The notes under the pieces were generated by a model that was not told the origin of the DNA, made no database searches, and worked only from the letters and a program-made list of their open reading frames with translations. A stretch of 64,000 nt of DNA, taken from positions 93,005 through 157,004 of the forward strand of contig NZ_QPJY01000006.1 in assembly GCF_003337735.1 (NCBI RefSeq), written 5' to 3'. Position numbers and translations under genes: made by a program. Source of the DNA: Thioalbus denitrificans. GTDB lineage: Bacteria > Pseudomonadota > Gammaproteobacteria > DSM-26407. Below, in pieces: positions 44,410-56,659 of this stretch; positions within the stretch are counted from its first letter, which is position 1, and every line of letters begins with the position of its first letter.

Positions 44410-44790
44410 ATGCGGAATTCCGCGAAATCCATTCTCGCCGCTACCGCGGTGAGCGCACTGCTGCTGGCCGCGGGCGGCCAGGGCACCGCACTCGCCGCCC
44501 ACACCGAAGAACACGCCACCATCATCGATCAGGGCAAGGAAATCGCCTTCGATCGCCGCAAGGGCAACTGCCTGGCCTGCCACGCCATTCCCGGCGGTGT
44601 TTCGCCCGGCAACATCGGCCCGCCGCTCATCGTCATGAACAAACGTTTCCCCAGCAAGGAGAAACTGCGCGAACAGATCTGGGATCCCAGCCAGAACAAC
44701 CCGGACACCATGATGCCTCCGTTCGGACGGCACATGATCATCTCCGAGGACGAGATCGACAAGATCGTGGAGTTCATCTGGTCGCTCTGA
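44410..44790 (+). CDS. soxX: Sulfur oxidation c-type cytochrome SoxX
   Basis: A 126-residue periplasmic cytochrome c. Signal peptide about 1-30 (ending ALAA). One haem motif CLACH at 54-58, with axial Met at 101-102 in DTMMPPFGRH. NIGPPLIVMNKRFPSKEKLREQIWDP (shown in part) is the SoxX pattern. It is the smaller subunit of SoxXA, which starts thiosulfate oxidation by attaching it to SoxYZ. soxA follows by 85 bases. A strong ribosome-binding site (GGAGGAAGAG) precedes the start. Confidence 0.95.
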   Translation: MRNSAKSILAATAVSALLLAAGGQGTALAAHTEEHATIIDQGKEIAFDRRKGNCLACHAIPGGVSPGNIGPPLIVMNKRFPSKEKLREQIWDPSQNNPDTMMPPFGRHMIISEDEIDKIVEFIWSL

Positions 44791-44875
44791 CCGGCTGCAC
44801 CGCCATCGACCTGCGCATGAACAATCCACCGGCACCGCCCTGCGAGGCGTGCCGGAACTGCTGGAGGAAGTATCC

Positions 44876-45712
44876 ATGAAGAAGCTGATGAGTGTTGCGG
44901 CCATCGCTGCGGCCGTCGCCCTGATGCCGGTGGCCGCCCAGGCCACACCCGAGGAGGATCTGCAGGCGTTCCGGGACTACTACAAGGAGAAGTTCCCGGA
45001 TGTGCCGTTCGAGGATTACGTCAACGGCTCCTATGCCCTGGACTCCATCGCCCGCGAGAACTGGCTCTCCATCGAGGAGTTCCCTCCCTACGAGCCGGCC
45101 ATCGAGGAGGGTGACAACCTGTTCCACACGCCGTTCAAGAACGGCAAGACCTATGCGGACTGCTTCCCCGACTACAAGAAGGGCATCCGCCAGAACTATC
45201 CCTACTTCGATGCCAAGACCGGCCAGGTGAAGACCCTCGAGCTCGAGATCAACGAGTGCCGGGTCAAGAACGGCGAGGAGCCGCTGAAGTACAAGAAGGG
45301 GCACATCGCCTCCATCTCCTCCTACCTGGCCTACCTCTCGCGGGGCAAGATTTTCGACATCAAGATCCCCAACGACCCCCGCGCCCAGGCGGCCTACGAG
45401 GCGGGCAAGAAGTTCTACTTCACCAAGCGCGGCCAGCTGAACCTCTCCTGCGCCGACTGCCATGTCTACAGCGCCGGCAAGAACCTGCGCACCGAGCTGC
45501 TGAGCCCGGAGCTGGGCCACCCCACCCACTTTCCGGTCTACCGCTCCAAGTGGGGCGAGATGGGCACCCTGCACCGGCGCTACGGCGGCTGCAACGAGCA
45601 GGTCCGCGCCAAGGCCTTCTCGCCCCAGGGCGAGGAGTACCGCAACCTGGAGTACTACATGACCTACATGAGCAACGGGCTGCCGGTCAACGGCCCCGGC
45701 GCCCGCAAGTAG
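44876..45712 (+). CDS. soxA: Sulfur oxidation c-type cytochrome SoxA (mono-haem type)
   Basis: A 278-residue periplasmic cytochrome from ATG 44876. Signal peptide about 1-23. Only one haem motif is present: CADCH at 192-196. In the position of the first haem of dihaem SoxA there are single cysteines, Cys96 and Cys128, which may form a disulfide. YGGCNEQVRAK with Cys239 carries the active-site persulfide Cys that ligands the haem. SoxXA oxidises thiosulfate and joins it to SoxY. soxYZ, soxB and soxCD are absent from this window, so the pathway is split across loci. Confidence 0.95.
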   Translation: MKKLMSVAAIAAAVALMPVAAQATPEEDLQAFRDYYKEKFPDVPFEDYVNGSYALDSIARENWLSIEEFPPYEPAIEEGDNLFHTPFKNGKTYADCFPDYKKGIRQNYPYFDAKTGQVKTLELEINECRVKNGEEPLKYKKGHIASISSYLAYLSRGKIFDIKIPNDPRAQAAYEAGKKFYFTKRGQLNLSCADCHVYSAGKNLRTELLSPELGHPTHFPVYRSKWGEMGTLHRRYGGCNEQVRAKAFSPQGEEYRNLEYYMTYMSNGLPVNGPGARK

Positions 45713-45733
45713 GCCTGTAGCCACGACGACAAA

Positions 45734-45766
45734 GCCCCGGGTGGCGTGAGCCCCCGGGGCTTTTTT
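45734..45766 (+). terminator. Rho-independent terminator of soxXA
   Basis: GCCCCGGG / CCCGGGGC, with a loop of 11 bases, followed by six T, 21 bases after the soxA stop. It is a clear intrinsic terminator. Confidence 0.92.
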
Positions 45767-45786
45767 CATGTGCCGTGCCCGGTTTT

Positions 45787-45950
45787 GTTCAACGCGAAGG
45801 CGCCAAGAACGCCGAGGTATTCATTCGGGGCTGCAGACAACAGTCCGTGGCTGTCGGTGCGGATTCAGTCCGCATGACCGGACCTGCCCGTATAATTCCG
45901 CCCTTAATCATTTCAGCCTTCTTTGCGTCTTTGCGTCTTTGCGTTGAAGC
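45787..45950. repeat. Palindromic repeat R12 (GCGAAGGCGCCAAG / CTTTGCGT arms)
   Basis: Second class of dispersed repeat. Left arm AACGCGAAGGCGCCAAGAAC from about 45790; right arm with three units of TTTGCGTC ending GTTGAAG at about 45950. Arms are reverse complements and built from short tandem units, as in the CACGAAGG class. A related element lies at 56515-56636. Confidence 0.7.
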
Positions 45951-45963
45951 CTTCCTGAGAGCC

Positions 45964-46128
45964 AGTGTACTGCGTCACTCCTGGAGGTACTTTCTGAGCC
46001 CCCCGAAAGCGTCAGGACAAGGCACAGCGCGCAGGCAATGGTTGTTCCCTTGTCCAGCGCTGCAACGCGGTCATGGTGCTTTCGGGGGGCTCCCTGCGGG
46101 CGAGCCTCCAGGAGTGACGCAGTACACT
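45964..46128. repeat. MITE-like element with 24-bp perfect inverted ends
   Basis: Inverted ends at 45964-45987 and 46105-46128 match over 24 of 24 bases (AGTGTACTGCGTC at the outer end). A second, internal inverted repeat GAGCCCCCCGAAAGC / GCTTTCGGGGGGCTC (45996-46010, 46078-46092) is nested inside. The element is 165 bp and carries no gene. Its right end overlaps the ehuA stop codon (TAG at 46129-46127). A diverged single end lies at the glnB stop (16664-16685). Confidence 0.75.
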
Positions 46129-46900
46129 AGTCGTGCTTCATCACCGCGCGCAGGAACTCCTGGGTGCGGGGATTGCGGGGCTCGTGGAAGATCCGGGCCG
46201 GATCCCCCTCCTCCACGATGCGGCCGTGGTCGAAGAAGCAGACCCGGTCGGCGACCTCCTCGGCGAACCACATCTCGTGGGTCACCAGGAGCATGGTCAG
46301 GTCGTGCTCCTGGGCCAGCTGCTCGATGACGTTGAGCACCTCCCCGACGAGCTCCGGGTCGAGCGCGCTGGTGGGTTCGTCGAAGAGCATGATGCGCGGG
46401 CGCATGGCCAGCGCGCGGGCGATGGCCACCCGCTGCTTCTGGCCGCCGGAGAGTTGTGCCGGGTGCGCGTCGGCCTTCTCCGCCAGCCCCACCATGTTCA
46501 GCAGCTCCAGGGCGCGCTCGTTGGCCTCCTCTCGGTTGAGGCCGAGCACGTGGACCGGCGCCTCGGTGACGTTGCGCAGCACGCTCATGTGCGGGAACAG
46601 GTTGAAGTGCTGAAAGACCATGCCCACGTTCTTGCGCATCCGCCGCAGGTGCGCCTCGCTGGCGGGAACCAGCTCCTCGTTGCGCATCTCGTGCCACAGC
46701 GGCTCCCCGTCGATGGTCACCACGCCGCCCTGGATCTTCTCCAGGGTCATGAGGATGCGCAGCACGGTGGTCTTCCCGGAGCCGCTCGGGCCGACCAGGG
46801 CCACCTTTTCGCCGGGGTTCACGTGGAAGTCGAAGTCCTCGAAGATGACGAGGTCGCCGAACCGCTTGGTGACCTTCCTGAACTCGACGATCGGTTTCAT
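46127..46900 (-). CDS. ehuA: Ectoine/hydroxyectoine-type ABC transporter, ATP-binding protein
   Basis: A 257-residue polar amino acid-type ATPase. Walker [13 protein letters not shown]-loop [10 protein letters not shown], signature LSGGQKQR, Walker [15 protein letters not shown]-loop [11 protein letters not shown]. The 30-residue stretch around [20 protein letters not shown] is an insertion typical of EhuA and related ATPases. It overlaps ehuD by four bases and closes the operon ehuB-C-D-A. The stop codon lies inside the end of a MITE-like inverted repeat, so its last residues (VMKHD) may have been altered by that element. Confidence 0.88.
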   Translation of the reverse strand: MKPIVEFRKVTKRFGDLVIFEDFDFHVNPGEKVALVGPSGSGKTTVLRILMTLEKIQGGVVTIDGEPLWHEMRNEELVPASEAHLRRMRKNVGMVFQHFNLFPHMSVLRNVTEAPVHVLGLNREEANERALELLNMVGLAEKADAHPAQLSGGQKQRVAIARALAMRPRIMLFDEPTSALDPELVGEVLNVIEQLAQEHDLTMLLVTHEMWFAEEVADRVCFFDHGRIVEEGDPARIFHEPRNPRTQEFLRAVMKHD

Positions 46901-47571
46901 TTCATCGGGATCCCGTGTTTTGGCAGGTGGTGCTCGACCCGGCGCACTCCCGCGGCTGACAGGAGGCTGAGGGCCAGGAACAGCAACCCCACCACCGTGA
47001 AGGGCTCAAGGTACTGGAAGCTCTCCGAGCCCAGGATCTTGGCCCGCTGCAGCGCCTCGACCACGGTGATGGCCGAGAGCAGCGGCGAGTCCTTGAACAT
47101 GGAGATCAGGTAGTTGCCCAGCGCCGGGATGATGGGCGGAATGGCCTGGGGCACGACGACGTCGCGGTAGGTGCGGTAGGCGCTCAGGTTGAGCGCCCGC
47201 GCCGCCTCCCACTGGCCGCGGGGCACGCCGTCCAGGCCGGAGCGGTAGACCTCGGCGGTATAGGCGCTGTAGTGCAGTCCGAGCCCCACCACGCCTACCA
47301 CCAGCGCCGGCAGCGAGACGCCGTAGTCGGGCAGCACGAAGTAGAGGAAATAGAGCTGCACCAGCAGCGGCGTGCTGCGCACGAACTCGACGAAGAAGAC
47401 CACCGGCCAGCGGACCAGCCGCAGCGGAGCGCGGCGCAGCACGGCGAGGAGCAGACCCACAACCAGCGCCAGCAGGAAGCCCAGCACGGTCGCCTCGACA
47501 GTCACCACCAGCGCCTTGAGCAGCGGCGGCAGGATCTCGAGGGCGTAGTCCCAGTCCCAGACGAACTTCAT
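46897..47571 (-). CDS. ehuD: Ectoine/hydroxyectoine-type ABC transporter permease EhuD
   Basis: A 224-residue inner membrane protein with about five hydrophobic segments and the HisM-type permease fold. [20 protein letters not shown] is the family N-terminal motif. The coupling loop for the ATPase is [23 protein letters not shown] (shown in part). ATG 47571 overlaps the ehuC stop by four bases. Partners are EhuC and EhuA. Substrate assignment comes from the whole operon, not from this subunit. Confidence 0.85.
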   Translation of the reverse strand: MKFVWDWDYALEILPPLLKALVVTVEATVLGFLLALVVGLLLAVLRRAPLRLVRWPVVFFVEFVRSTPLLVQLYFLYFVLPDYGVSLPALVVGVVGLGLHYSAYTAEVYRSGLDGVPRGQWEAARALNLSAYRTYRDVVVPQAIPPIIPALGNYLISMFKDSPLLSAITVVEALQRAKILGSESFQYLEPFTVVGLLFLALSLLSAAGVRRVEHHLPKHGIPMK

Positions 47572-48230
47572 CGGGCCATTCCTCCCCGATCGAGCCCCAC
47601 GCCCAACCGCCGTTCCAGCAGCCGCACGACACCGGTGATGAACAGCGCGATGACGAAGTAGAGCAGCAGCACCAGGCTGAAGATATCGGCGGTCTGGTAG
47701 GTGAGGTTGCGCAGCAGCTGGCCGCTGAAGGTCAGGTCGTGCAGCGTGATGAGGGAGACCAGCGCCGTGCCCTTGAGCAGCTCGATGGCATTGTTGCCGA
47801 AGGGCGGAATCATGGCCGGGATGGCCTGGGGCAGGATGATCTGCCACAGCCGCCGCAGCGGCGTGAAGTTCAGCGCTATCGAGGCCTCGTACTGCTCCTT
47901 CGGAACGGCCAGGATGGCGCCGCGCACCACTTCCGCGCCATAGGCCCCGATGTTGAGCCCGAGGGTCAGGACGCCCGCGGTGAAGGCGCTCATCTCCACG
48001 CCCAGCATCGGCAGGGCATAGTAGATCCAGAACATCTGCACCAGCAGGGAAGTGCCGCGGAACAGCTCCACGTAACCCCGGGCGATCCAGCGCACGAGGC
48101 GGTGTTCGGAAACCCGGGCGATCCCGGCGAGGAAGGCCATCAGCAGGGCCAGCACGATGGAGATCAGCGTGATCTCCACCGTGACCCAGGTGCCCTTGAG
48201 CAGGTAGGGCAGGATCTCGGCAAGGGTCAT
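47568..48230 (-). CDS. ehuC: Ectoine/hydroxyectoine-type ABC transporter permease EhuC
   Basis: A 220-residue HisM-type permease starting MTLAEILPYLLKGTWVTVEIT (shown in part). YVELFRGTSLLVQMFWIYYALP is the conserved N-terminal helix region (shown in part), and EASIALNFTPLRRLWQIILPQAI the ATPase coupling loop. It pairs with EhuD as the membrane channel. The gap to ehuB is 126 bases, but all four genes share strand and order with the known ehuBCDA operon. Confidence 0.86.
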   Translation of the reverse strand: MTLAEILPYLLKGTWVTVEITLISIVLALLMAFLAGIARVSEHRLVRWIARGYVELFRGTSLLVQMFWIYYALPMLGVEMSAFTAGVLTLGLNIGAYGAEVVRGAILAVPKEQYEASIALNFTPLRRLWQIILPQAIPAMIPPFGNNAIELLKGTALVSLITLHDLTFSGQLLRNLTYQTADIFSLVLLLYFVIALFITGVVRLLERRLGVGLDRGGMAR

Positions 48231-48356
48231 CGGATTCGGTTATCCGTCAGTCCGGCAGGTATCGGAACCGGACCGGTGGAGTCGGCCGTGAGGGCGTCCG
48301 CAGCGCATTTGCGCGAGCGCGACGCCCTGCTCCGGCCGACTCCGGGCCCGTTCGGC

Positions 48357-49217
48357 TCAACCGCCGCAGAGTTCGGCGGCGCTCTTTTCCGGCAGGGTGT
48401 GGCGCCCGAAACCGAACGGAGTCACGGTCTGCTCCCAGGCGTCGGTGCCCAGGTAGCCGGCGAGATGCTCGTTGAAGGCGTCCCGGAAATCCTCGTCGCC
48501 CTTGCGGAAGCCGAACGCGCCGTGACCGGCGATCAGCTTGCCGTCGATCACCAGGTCCTCGAAGGGCTGGGCCGTCTCGACGGTCGGATCGTTGGCCGCC
48601 AGGCGGGCCACGGTGAGCGCCGTGCCGCCGTAGGCGTCCACCCGGCCGCTCTTGACCGCGCCCATGCCGGTGGCGTTGTCCGGCAGCATCACCACCTGTT
48701 CGTCGGGAATGCCCACATCACGGGCATAGCCCCCCTCCACCGCACCGGCCACGACACCGAGCTTGATGTCGGGATTGGCCTTCACATCCTCGTAGCCATG
48801 GAGATTCCTGGGATTGCCGGCAGGCACCAGGAAGCCCTCGCCGATCTTGTAGCTGGGTTCGGAGAAGAGAACCTGCCCGCAACGCTCGGGGGTGATGTAC
48901 ATGCCGGCGGCGATGACATCGAAACGCCCGGCCTTGAGGCCCGGAATGAGGGAACCGAACTCCACCACCACCGCCTCGACCTTGTCGATGCCCATCGCAT
49001 TGAACACCGCGCGGGCCACCTCGGGCGCCTCGCCGGTCACCTTGCCGTCCAGGTCCATGTAGCCGTAGGGGGCCTCGTTGGCGATGCCGATGCGGACCAC
49101 GCCCCTTTCCTTCACCTCATCGAGGGTTCCGGCAGCCGCGCTGCCCACCGCCAGCGCGAAGAACAGCGTCATTGCGGTAGCGAATCCGCGGATCAAACGG
49201 AATGTTGTTGTTTTCAT
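48357..49217 (-). CDS. ehuB: Ectoine/hydroxyectoine-type substrate-binding protein EhuB
   Basis: A 286-residue periplasmic binding protein, SBP_bac_3 family. Start ATG 49217 has GGAGGAGA nine bases upstream. Signal peptide about 1-29 (ending GSAAAG). GVVRIGIANEAPYGYMDLDGKVTGEAPEVAR (shown in parts) resembles the start of mature EhuB, and FDVIAAGMYITPERC is a distinctive EhuB block. It captures ectoine or hydroxyectoine and delivers it to EhuCD. No ectoine degradation genes (eutABCDE) lie next to it, which suggests an osmoprotectant uptake role. Confidence 0.85.
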   Translation of the reverse strand: MKTTTFRLIRGFATAMTLFFALAVGSAAAGTLDEVKERGVVRIGIANEAPYGYMDLDGKVTGEAPEVARAVFNAMGIDKVEAVVVEFGSLIPGLKAGRFDVIAAGMYITPERCGQVLFSEPSYKIGEGFLVPAGNPRNLHGYEDVKANPDIKLGVVAGAVEGGYARDVGIPDEQVVMLPDNATGMGAVKSGRVDAYGGTALTVARLAANDPTVETAQPFEDLVIDGKLIAGHGAFGFRKGDEDFRDAFNEHLAGYLGTDAWEQTVTPFGFGRHTLPEKSAAELCGG

Positions 49218-49593
49218 CGGTTCTCCTCCATGCGTGCCAGTCCGGCCGACAGCGTCGGCCCGCAAGCCATCCCGCCCGGATCACGGGTGGGGTGACACAA
49301 AACACCGCCGATGGATGACGCAAGGCATGGTGCCGAATGTGCGGGTATGCACGTCCGGAGCCATCAGAGAACCGAGGAACGGAAAGCGTCTGACACGTTC
49401 CGCTGGGAGTTCGTTGTTCGGTTCATCACCTTAGAACGACCTGACCAGACCGGATCGGTTATTGATACGGGCCTGCCCGAGGTTGCGCGCCCAATGGGGC
49501 TGCAGTCCATCAAGACGGATGCCTTTTTCGACCCTAAGCAATCCGGCGCCGGGATGCAAGTCTGGTGATGGGTGAATGCGTGATGCGCCGTCG

Positions 49594-49611
49594 GGCCGGA
49601 TGCATCCGGCC
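49594..49611. repeat. Perfect palindrome GGCCGGAT-GC-ATCCGGCC
   Basis: Second copy of the palindrome at 18962-18979 and 63320-63337, again close to a GTGAATGC-type octamer (49570-49577 region). It may act as a protein-binding site or RNA hairpin; the function is unknown. Confidence 0.75.
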
Positions 49612-49657
49612 GGACGGATCGAGTGATGAGTGAATCCTGACAGCCCGTTCGGGCACC

Positions 49658-49699
49658 GCCACCCCCTGGCCGGGGTTTGGTTCCCGGCCAGGGGGTGGC
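49658..49699. other. Perfect 17-bp hairpin downstream of htpG
   Basis: GCCACCCCCTGGCCGGG / CCCGGCCAGGGGGTGGC, with an 8-base loop, 41 bases after the htpG stop. There is no T run on either side. It is probably the 3' end structure of the htpG transcript or a bidirectional block, but it lacks the U-tract of an intrinsic terminator. Confidence 0.65.
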
Positions 49700-49739
49700 G
49701 TCATCGATGTTTCTCCCTTATCCCTTAATCCAGGCCTGC

Positions 49740-51647
49740 TCAGGACGGAAGCTCCAGCAGCAGCCGGTTGAGGCGCTGGACGAAACTGGCGGGATCCTCC
49801 AGCTGCCCACCATCGGCAAGCTGGGCCTGGTCGAACAGCAGTCGGGCCAGGTCCTCGAAACGCGCCTCGTCGGTCGTCCCTTCCAGGCGCGCCACCAGGG
49901 AGTGGGCGGGGTTGAGCTCGAGGATCGGTTTCGCTTTCGGCACCTCCTGGCCGGCGGCGCGCAGCATCCGCTCCAGGTGGGCGCTCATCTCGTCGGCACC
50001 GCGAACCAGGCAGGCGGGCGAAGTGGCCAGGCGACCGGAGACCCGGACCTCCCGCACCGACTCGCCGAAGACCTTCTGGACCCGCTCCAGCAGCGCCTTG
50101 TGGGCCTCCTGGTCGGCCTTCTTCCCCTCTTCCCCCTGCTCTTCCCCGCCGTCGATCGTCTCCAGCCCCAGCTCACCCTGGGTCACGGAGCGGAATGACT
50201 TGCCCTCGAACTCCATGAGGTGGCCCATCAGCCACTCGTCCACCCGGTCGGTGAGCAGCAGCGCCTCCACGCCCTTCTCCCGCAGCCGCTCCAGGTGGGG
50301 GCTGTTGCGGGCCGCCGCGAAGCTGTCGGCGATGATGTAGTAGATGTGCTCCTGTCCCTCCTTCATGCGCCCGAGGTAATCGGCCAGGGCGACCGTCTGC
50401 TCCGGGGAGTCGGTGTGGGTGGAGGCGAAGCGCAGCAGCCGGGCGATGGCCTCGCGGTTGGCGAAGTCCTCGCCCGGACCCTCCTTGAGCACCTGCCCGA
50501 AGGCGGTCCAGAACCGGCTGTAATCCTCGGGCTGCTTCTCCGCCAGATCCTCCAGCAGCCCCAGCACCTTCTTCACCGAGCCGGCGCGGATGCTGTCGAT
50601 GACCTTGCTGCTCTGCAGGATCTCGCGGGAGACGTTCAGGGGCAGGTCGTTGGAGTCGATGACGCCGCGCACGAAGCGCAGGTAGCGGGGCATCAGCTGT
50701 TCGGCGTCATCCATGATGAAGACCCGCTGCACGTAGAGCTTCACCCCGTGGCGGGCGTCGCGGTCCCACAGGTCGAAGGGGGGGCGGGAAGGCAGGTAGA
50801 GCAGCGAGGTGTACTCCAGCCGCCCCTCGACCCGGTTGTGGGTCCAGGCCAGCGGGTCCTCGAAATCGTGGGCCACGTGCTTGTAGAAGGTCTTGTACTC
50901 CTCCTCGCCGATGTCGGCCTTGGGCAGGGCCCACAGCGCCGTGGCCCGGTTCACCTGCTCGGTCTCCGCAGCGCCCTCCTCCCCCTCCTCCCCGGAGGAC
51001 TCCTTCGCCATCAGGATGGGCAGGGTGATGTGGTCGGAGTACTTGCCCAGGATGCCGCGCAGCCGCCAGCCGTCCAGCAGCTCGTCCTCGCCCTCGCGCA
51101 GGTGCAAGGTGACCGAGGTGCCCCGGGCGGCCCGTTCCACCGTCTCCAGGCTGTACTCCCCGGTACCGTCCGACTCCCAGCGTACCCCGTGCTCGGGGCC
51201 GAGGCCGGCGCGGCGGGTCTCGACCGTGACCCGGTCGGCGACGATGAAGGAGGAGTAGAAACCGACGCCGAACTGGCCGATGAGATGGGCGTCCCGGGCC
51301 TGGTCGCCGGTCAGGGACTCGAAGAACTGGCGGGTACCCGACTTGGCGATGGTGCCAAGGTTGTCCATCGCCTCCTGGCGCGACATGCCGATGCCGTTGT
51401 CGCTGACGGTCACCGTGCGCGCCCCGGGATCGAGGTCGACCCGGATGTTCAGCTCGCGATCACCCTCGTAGAGGGCGTCGTCGGCCAGGGCCTCGAAGCG
51501 CAGCTTGTCGCAGGCGTCGGAGGCGTTGGAGACGAGCTCGCGCAGGAAGATCTCCTTGTTGGAGTAGAGGGAGTGGATCATGAGGTTGAGCAGCTGCTTC
51601 ACCTCGGCCTGGAACCCCAGGGTCTCCTTGTGGGCGTCAACGGTCAT
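49740..51647 (-). CDS. htpG: Molecular chaperone HtpG (Hsp90)
   Basis: A 635-residue Hsp90. GHKL ATPase domain: [41 protein letters not shown]. Middle domain: [23 protein letters not shown] (shown in part) and [18 protein letters not shown] (shown in part), whose Arg reaches the ATP. C-terminal dimerisation domain from about 510. ATG 51647 ([15 protein letters not shown]) is the family start; the frame is open further upstream without a ribosome-binding site. A sigma-32-like promoter lies about 70-100 bases before it, so heat-shock control is expected. Confidence 0.97.
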   Translation of the reverse strand: MTVDAHKETLGFQAEVKQLLNLMIHSLYSNKEIFLRELVSNASDACDKLRFEALADDALYEGDRELNIRVDLDPGARTVTVSDNGIGMSRQEAMDNLGTIAKSGTRQFFESLTGDQARDAHLIGQFGVGFYSSFIVADRVTVETRRAGLGPEHGVRWESDGTGEYSLETVERAARGTSVTLHLREGEDELLDGWRLRGILGKYSDHITLPILMAKESSGEEGEEGAAETEQVNRATALWALPKADIGEEEYKTFYKHVAHDFEDPLAWTHNRVEGRLEYTSLLYLPSRPPFDLWDRDARHGVKLYVQRVFIMDDAEQLMPRYLRFVRGVIDSNDLPLNVSREILQSSKVIDSIRAGSVKKVLGLLEDLAEKQPEDYSRFWTAFGQVLKEGPGEDFANREAIARLLRFASTHTDSPEQTVALADYLGRMKEGQEHIYYIIADSFAAARNSPHLERLREKGVEALLLTDRVDEWLMGHLMEFEGKSFRSVTQGELGLETIDGGEEQGEEGKKADQEAHKALLERVQKVFGESVREVRVSGRLATSPACLVRGADEMSAHLERMLRAAGQEVPKAKPILELNPAHSLVARLEGTTDEARFEDLARLLFDQAQLADGGQLEDPASFVQRLNRLLLELPS

Positions 51648-54405
<2,758 letters not shown>

Positions 54406-54409
<4 letters not shown>

Positions 54410-55827
54410 AGGCCACCTCCCATGCTTTTCCCGAGAATGCCGCCCGGGCGCTGGCCGATGCCCGCCTGCAGCAGGCCCTGGGCCGGGCCCGGGGCGGATT
54501 CGTGGACAAGCGCGCCGCCGCCGTGGCGGCCCTGCCGGAGTTCGAGGCGCTGCGGGAGCGGGCCCGGGCCATCAAGGATCACACCCTGGCGCACCTGGAC
54601 TGGTACCTGGAGCGGTTCGAGGCAAAGGTCCGGGAACAGGGCGGCCAGGTGCACTGGGTCCGGGACACCGCCGAGCTGCAGGCGCAGGTGCTGGAGATCT
54701 GCCGCGCCGCCGGCGCCCGCCGCGTCACCAAGGGCAAGTCCATGGTGGGCGAGGAAGCGGCGCTGAACGAGGCGCTGGAGGGCGGGGGGCTGGAGGTCAC
54801 CGAGACGGATCTCGGCGAGTACATCATCCAGCTCGCCAAGGAGCCGCCCAGCCACATCATCGCCCCGGCCATCCACAAGACCCGCGAACAGGTGGACGAG
54901 CTGTTCCACCGCTTCCACGCCGACCTCGACCCGCGCCCCCTGACCGAGGTGGCGGAGCTGGTGGACGAGGCCCGCCGGGTGCTGCGCGACCGCTTCATCG
55001 CCGCCGACGTGGGCATCACCGGGGCCAACTTCCTGGTGGCCGAAACCGGTTCGGCCATCATCGTCACCAACGAGGGCAACGGCGACCTCACCGCCACCCT
55101 GCCCCGGGTCCACATCGTCACCGCCAGCCTGGAGAAGGTGGTGCCGAACCTGGATGACGCCGCCACCCTGCTGCGGCTGCTGGCGCGCAGCGCCACCGGC
55201 CAGGAGTTCACCTCCTACACCACCCTGTTCACCGGGCCGCGCCGGGAGGAGGACCCCGACGGCCCCGAGGCGTTCCACGTCATCCTCCTGGACAACGGCC
55301 GCAGCGCCATGCTCGGCGGCCCGTTCAGCGACATGCTGCGCTGCATCCGCTGCGGCGCCTGCATGAACCACTGTCCCGTCTACGGCGCCGTGGGCGGCCA
55401 CGCCTACGGCTGGGTCTATCCCGGCCCCATGGGCTCGGTGCTGAGCCCCATGCTGGCGGGGCTGGAGGAGACCCGCCACCTGCCGGAGGCCTCCACCCTG
55501 TGCGGGCGCTGCGGCGAGGTGTGCCCGGTGCGCATCCCGCTGCCCGGGCTGCTGCGCCGGCTGCGGGAGCGCAACTTCAGCGAGGGCAACACGCCCGCGC
55601 GCTGGCGTCTCGGGCTGCGCCTGTGGGGCGCCGTCGCCGCCCGGCCCGCCCTCTATCGGGCCGCCACCGGCGCGGCGGCCTGGGTGCTGGGTCGGCTCGG
55701 GCGCCGCCGTGGCGCCTTCCGCCAGCTCCCCGGCGCCGGCGGCTGGACCGCGACCCGCGACCTTCCCGCTCCCGCGGGCGAGACCTTCATGAGCCGCTGG
55801 AAGCGGCAGGGAGGCGAGCGCCCGTGA
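54406..55827 (+). CDS. lutB: LutB/YkgF-type iron-sulfur oxidoreductase subunit
   Basis: A 473-residue protein. The N-terminal DUF162-like region (about 60-300) includes RVTKGKSMVGEEAALN and FLVAETGSAIIVTNEGNGDL. Two [4Fe-4S] clusters follow: CIRCGACMNHCPVYG (about 310) and STLCGRCGEVCPVRIPLP (about 364). The C-terminal part has a DUF3390-like helix region. It overlaps lutA by four bases and lutC by four bases (GTGA), so the three are translationally coupled. It is the electron-transfer core of lactate oxidation. Confidence 0.95.
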
Positions 55828-56474
55828 GCGACGCACGCAAGGCCATCCTGGCGGCCATCCGCGGCAACCTCGGCCGCGGCCCGGTGGAGCCGGTCAGCGC
55901 CCGGGCCCTGGAGGAGCGGCTGCGGGGTTCACCCGGCGCGCCCCGCCCGGCGCTCGCCGGCGAGCCGCTGGAGCGGTTCCGGGAACGGGCGCTCCGGGCC
56001 GCGGCCAGCCTCGAGGCGGTGGACGGCCGGGAGGCGATTCCCGCCGCGGTGGCGGCCTGCCTGGAGCAACGGGAGCAGGCGCGGCGCCTGGTCTGCGGCA
56101 CCGATCCCTGGCTCACCGGCCTGGACTGGGCCGGGCGGGACATCGAGCTCCGGGAGGGCACCGCCGAAGCCGACGACCGCGTGGGGCTGAGCCGGGCGGA
56201 CCTCGCCGTGGCCGAGACCGGCAGCGTGGTGCTGCTGGCGGGTCCGGGCAACCCCACCCGCATCAACTTCCTGCCCGAGCTTCACATCGTGGTGGTGGAG
56301 GCGGAACGGGTGGTGGACGGGCTGGAGGAGGTCTGGACCGAGCTGCGCCGGCGCGGCCTGCCGCGGGCGGTGAACTTCGTCACCGGCCCCTCCCGCACCG
56401 CCGACATCGAGCAGACCCTGCAGCTCGGCGCCCATGGCCCCCGCCACCTGCACCTCATCCTCGTCGGCGGCTGA
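55824..56474 (+). CDS. lutC: LutC/YkgG family protein
   Basis: A 216-residue protein starting at GTG 55824 within the lutB stop. The LUD domain includes GLSRADLAVAETGSVVLLAGPGN, PELHIVVVEAERVV and FVTGPSRTADIEQTLQLGAHGPR (shown in parts). LutC is required with LutAB for lactate use, but its catalytic role is not clear. The N-terminal 60 residues are Arg/Ala-rich and loosely conserved. The gene ends the pgm-lutABC unit; a palindromic repeat follows. Confidence 0.92.
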   Translation: MSDARKAILAAIRGNLGRGPVEPVSARALEERLRGSPGAPRPALAGEPLERFRERALRAAASLEAVDGREAIPAAVAACLEQREQARRLVCGTDPWLTGLDWAGRDIELREGTAEADDRVGLSRADLAVAETGSVVLLAGPGNPTRINFLPELHIVVVEAERVVDGLEEVWTELRRRGLPRAVNFVTGPSRTADIEQTLQLGAHGPRHLHLILVGG

Positions 56475-56514
56475 ACACCGGAGTCACGTAGCAGGGAACC
56501 TTCTTCTGTCTCTC

Positions 56515-56636
56515 GCCAAGACGCGAAGCGCGCCAGGGATGACCCGGTAACAGATAAGTCGTATCTTCTCCAGCCCTGGAGTCAGTGGCTTTTCCTTGCG
56601 CCTTGGCGCCTTGGTGTCTTGGCGCCTTGGCGTTAT
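56515..56636. repeat. Palindromic repeat R13 (GCCAAGACGC / GCGCCTTGGC arms)
   Basis: Element between lutC and trxC. Left arm CTCGCCAAGACGCGAAGCGC from about 56512, right arm with several GCGCCTTGG / GTGTCTTGG units ending about 56636. It is the same general class as R12 at 45.8 kb, with different unit sequence. Confidence 0.65.
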
Positions 56637-56659
56637 GAAAGATCCGCCCCACGCCCACC

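Larger units (their letters stand above)
49218..49739 (-). other. Intergenic region between ehuB and htpG
   Basis: 522 bases. Contains the ehuB upstream region, no gene that I can support, a GTGAATGC octamer followed by the GGCCGGAT-palindrome (49594-49611), and the strong hairpin at 49658-49699. A reading frame at 49311-49568 on the plus strand is open but shows no family features or ribosome-binding site. Confidence 0.5.

Noticed and set aside
49311-49568. 85-codon frame on the plus strand before htpG
   Set aside because: No ribosome-binding site, no recognisable motif, and atypical codon use; kept as intergenic.
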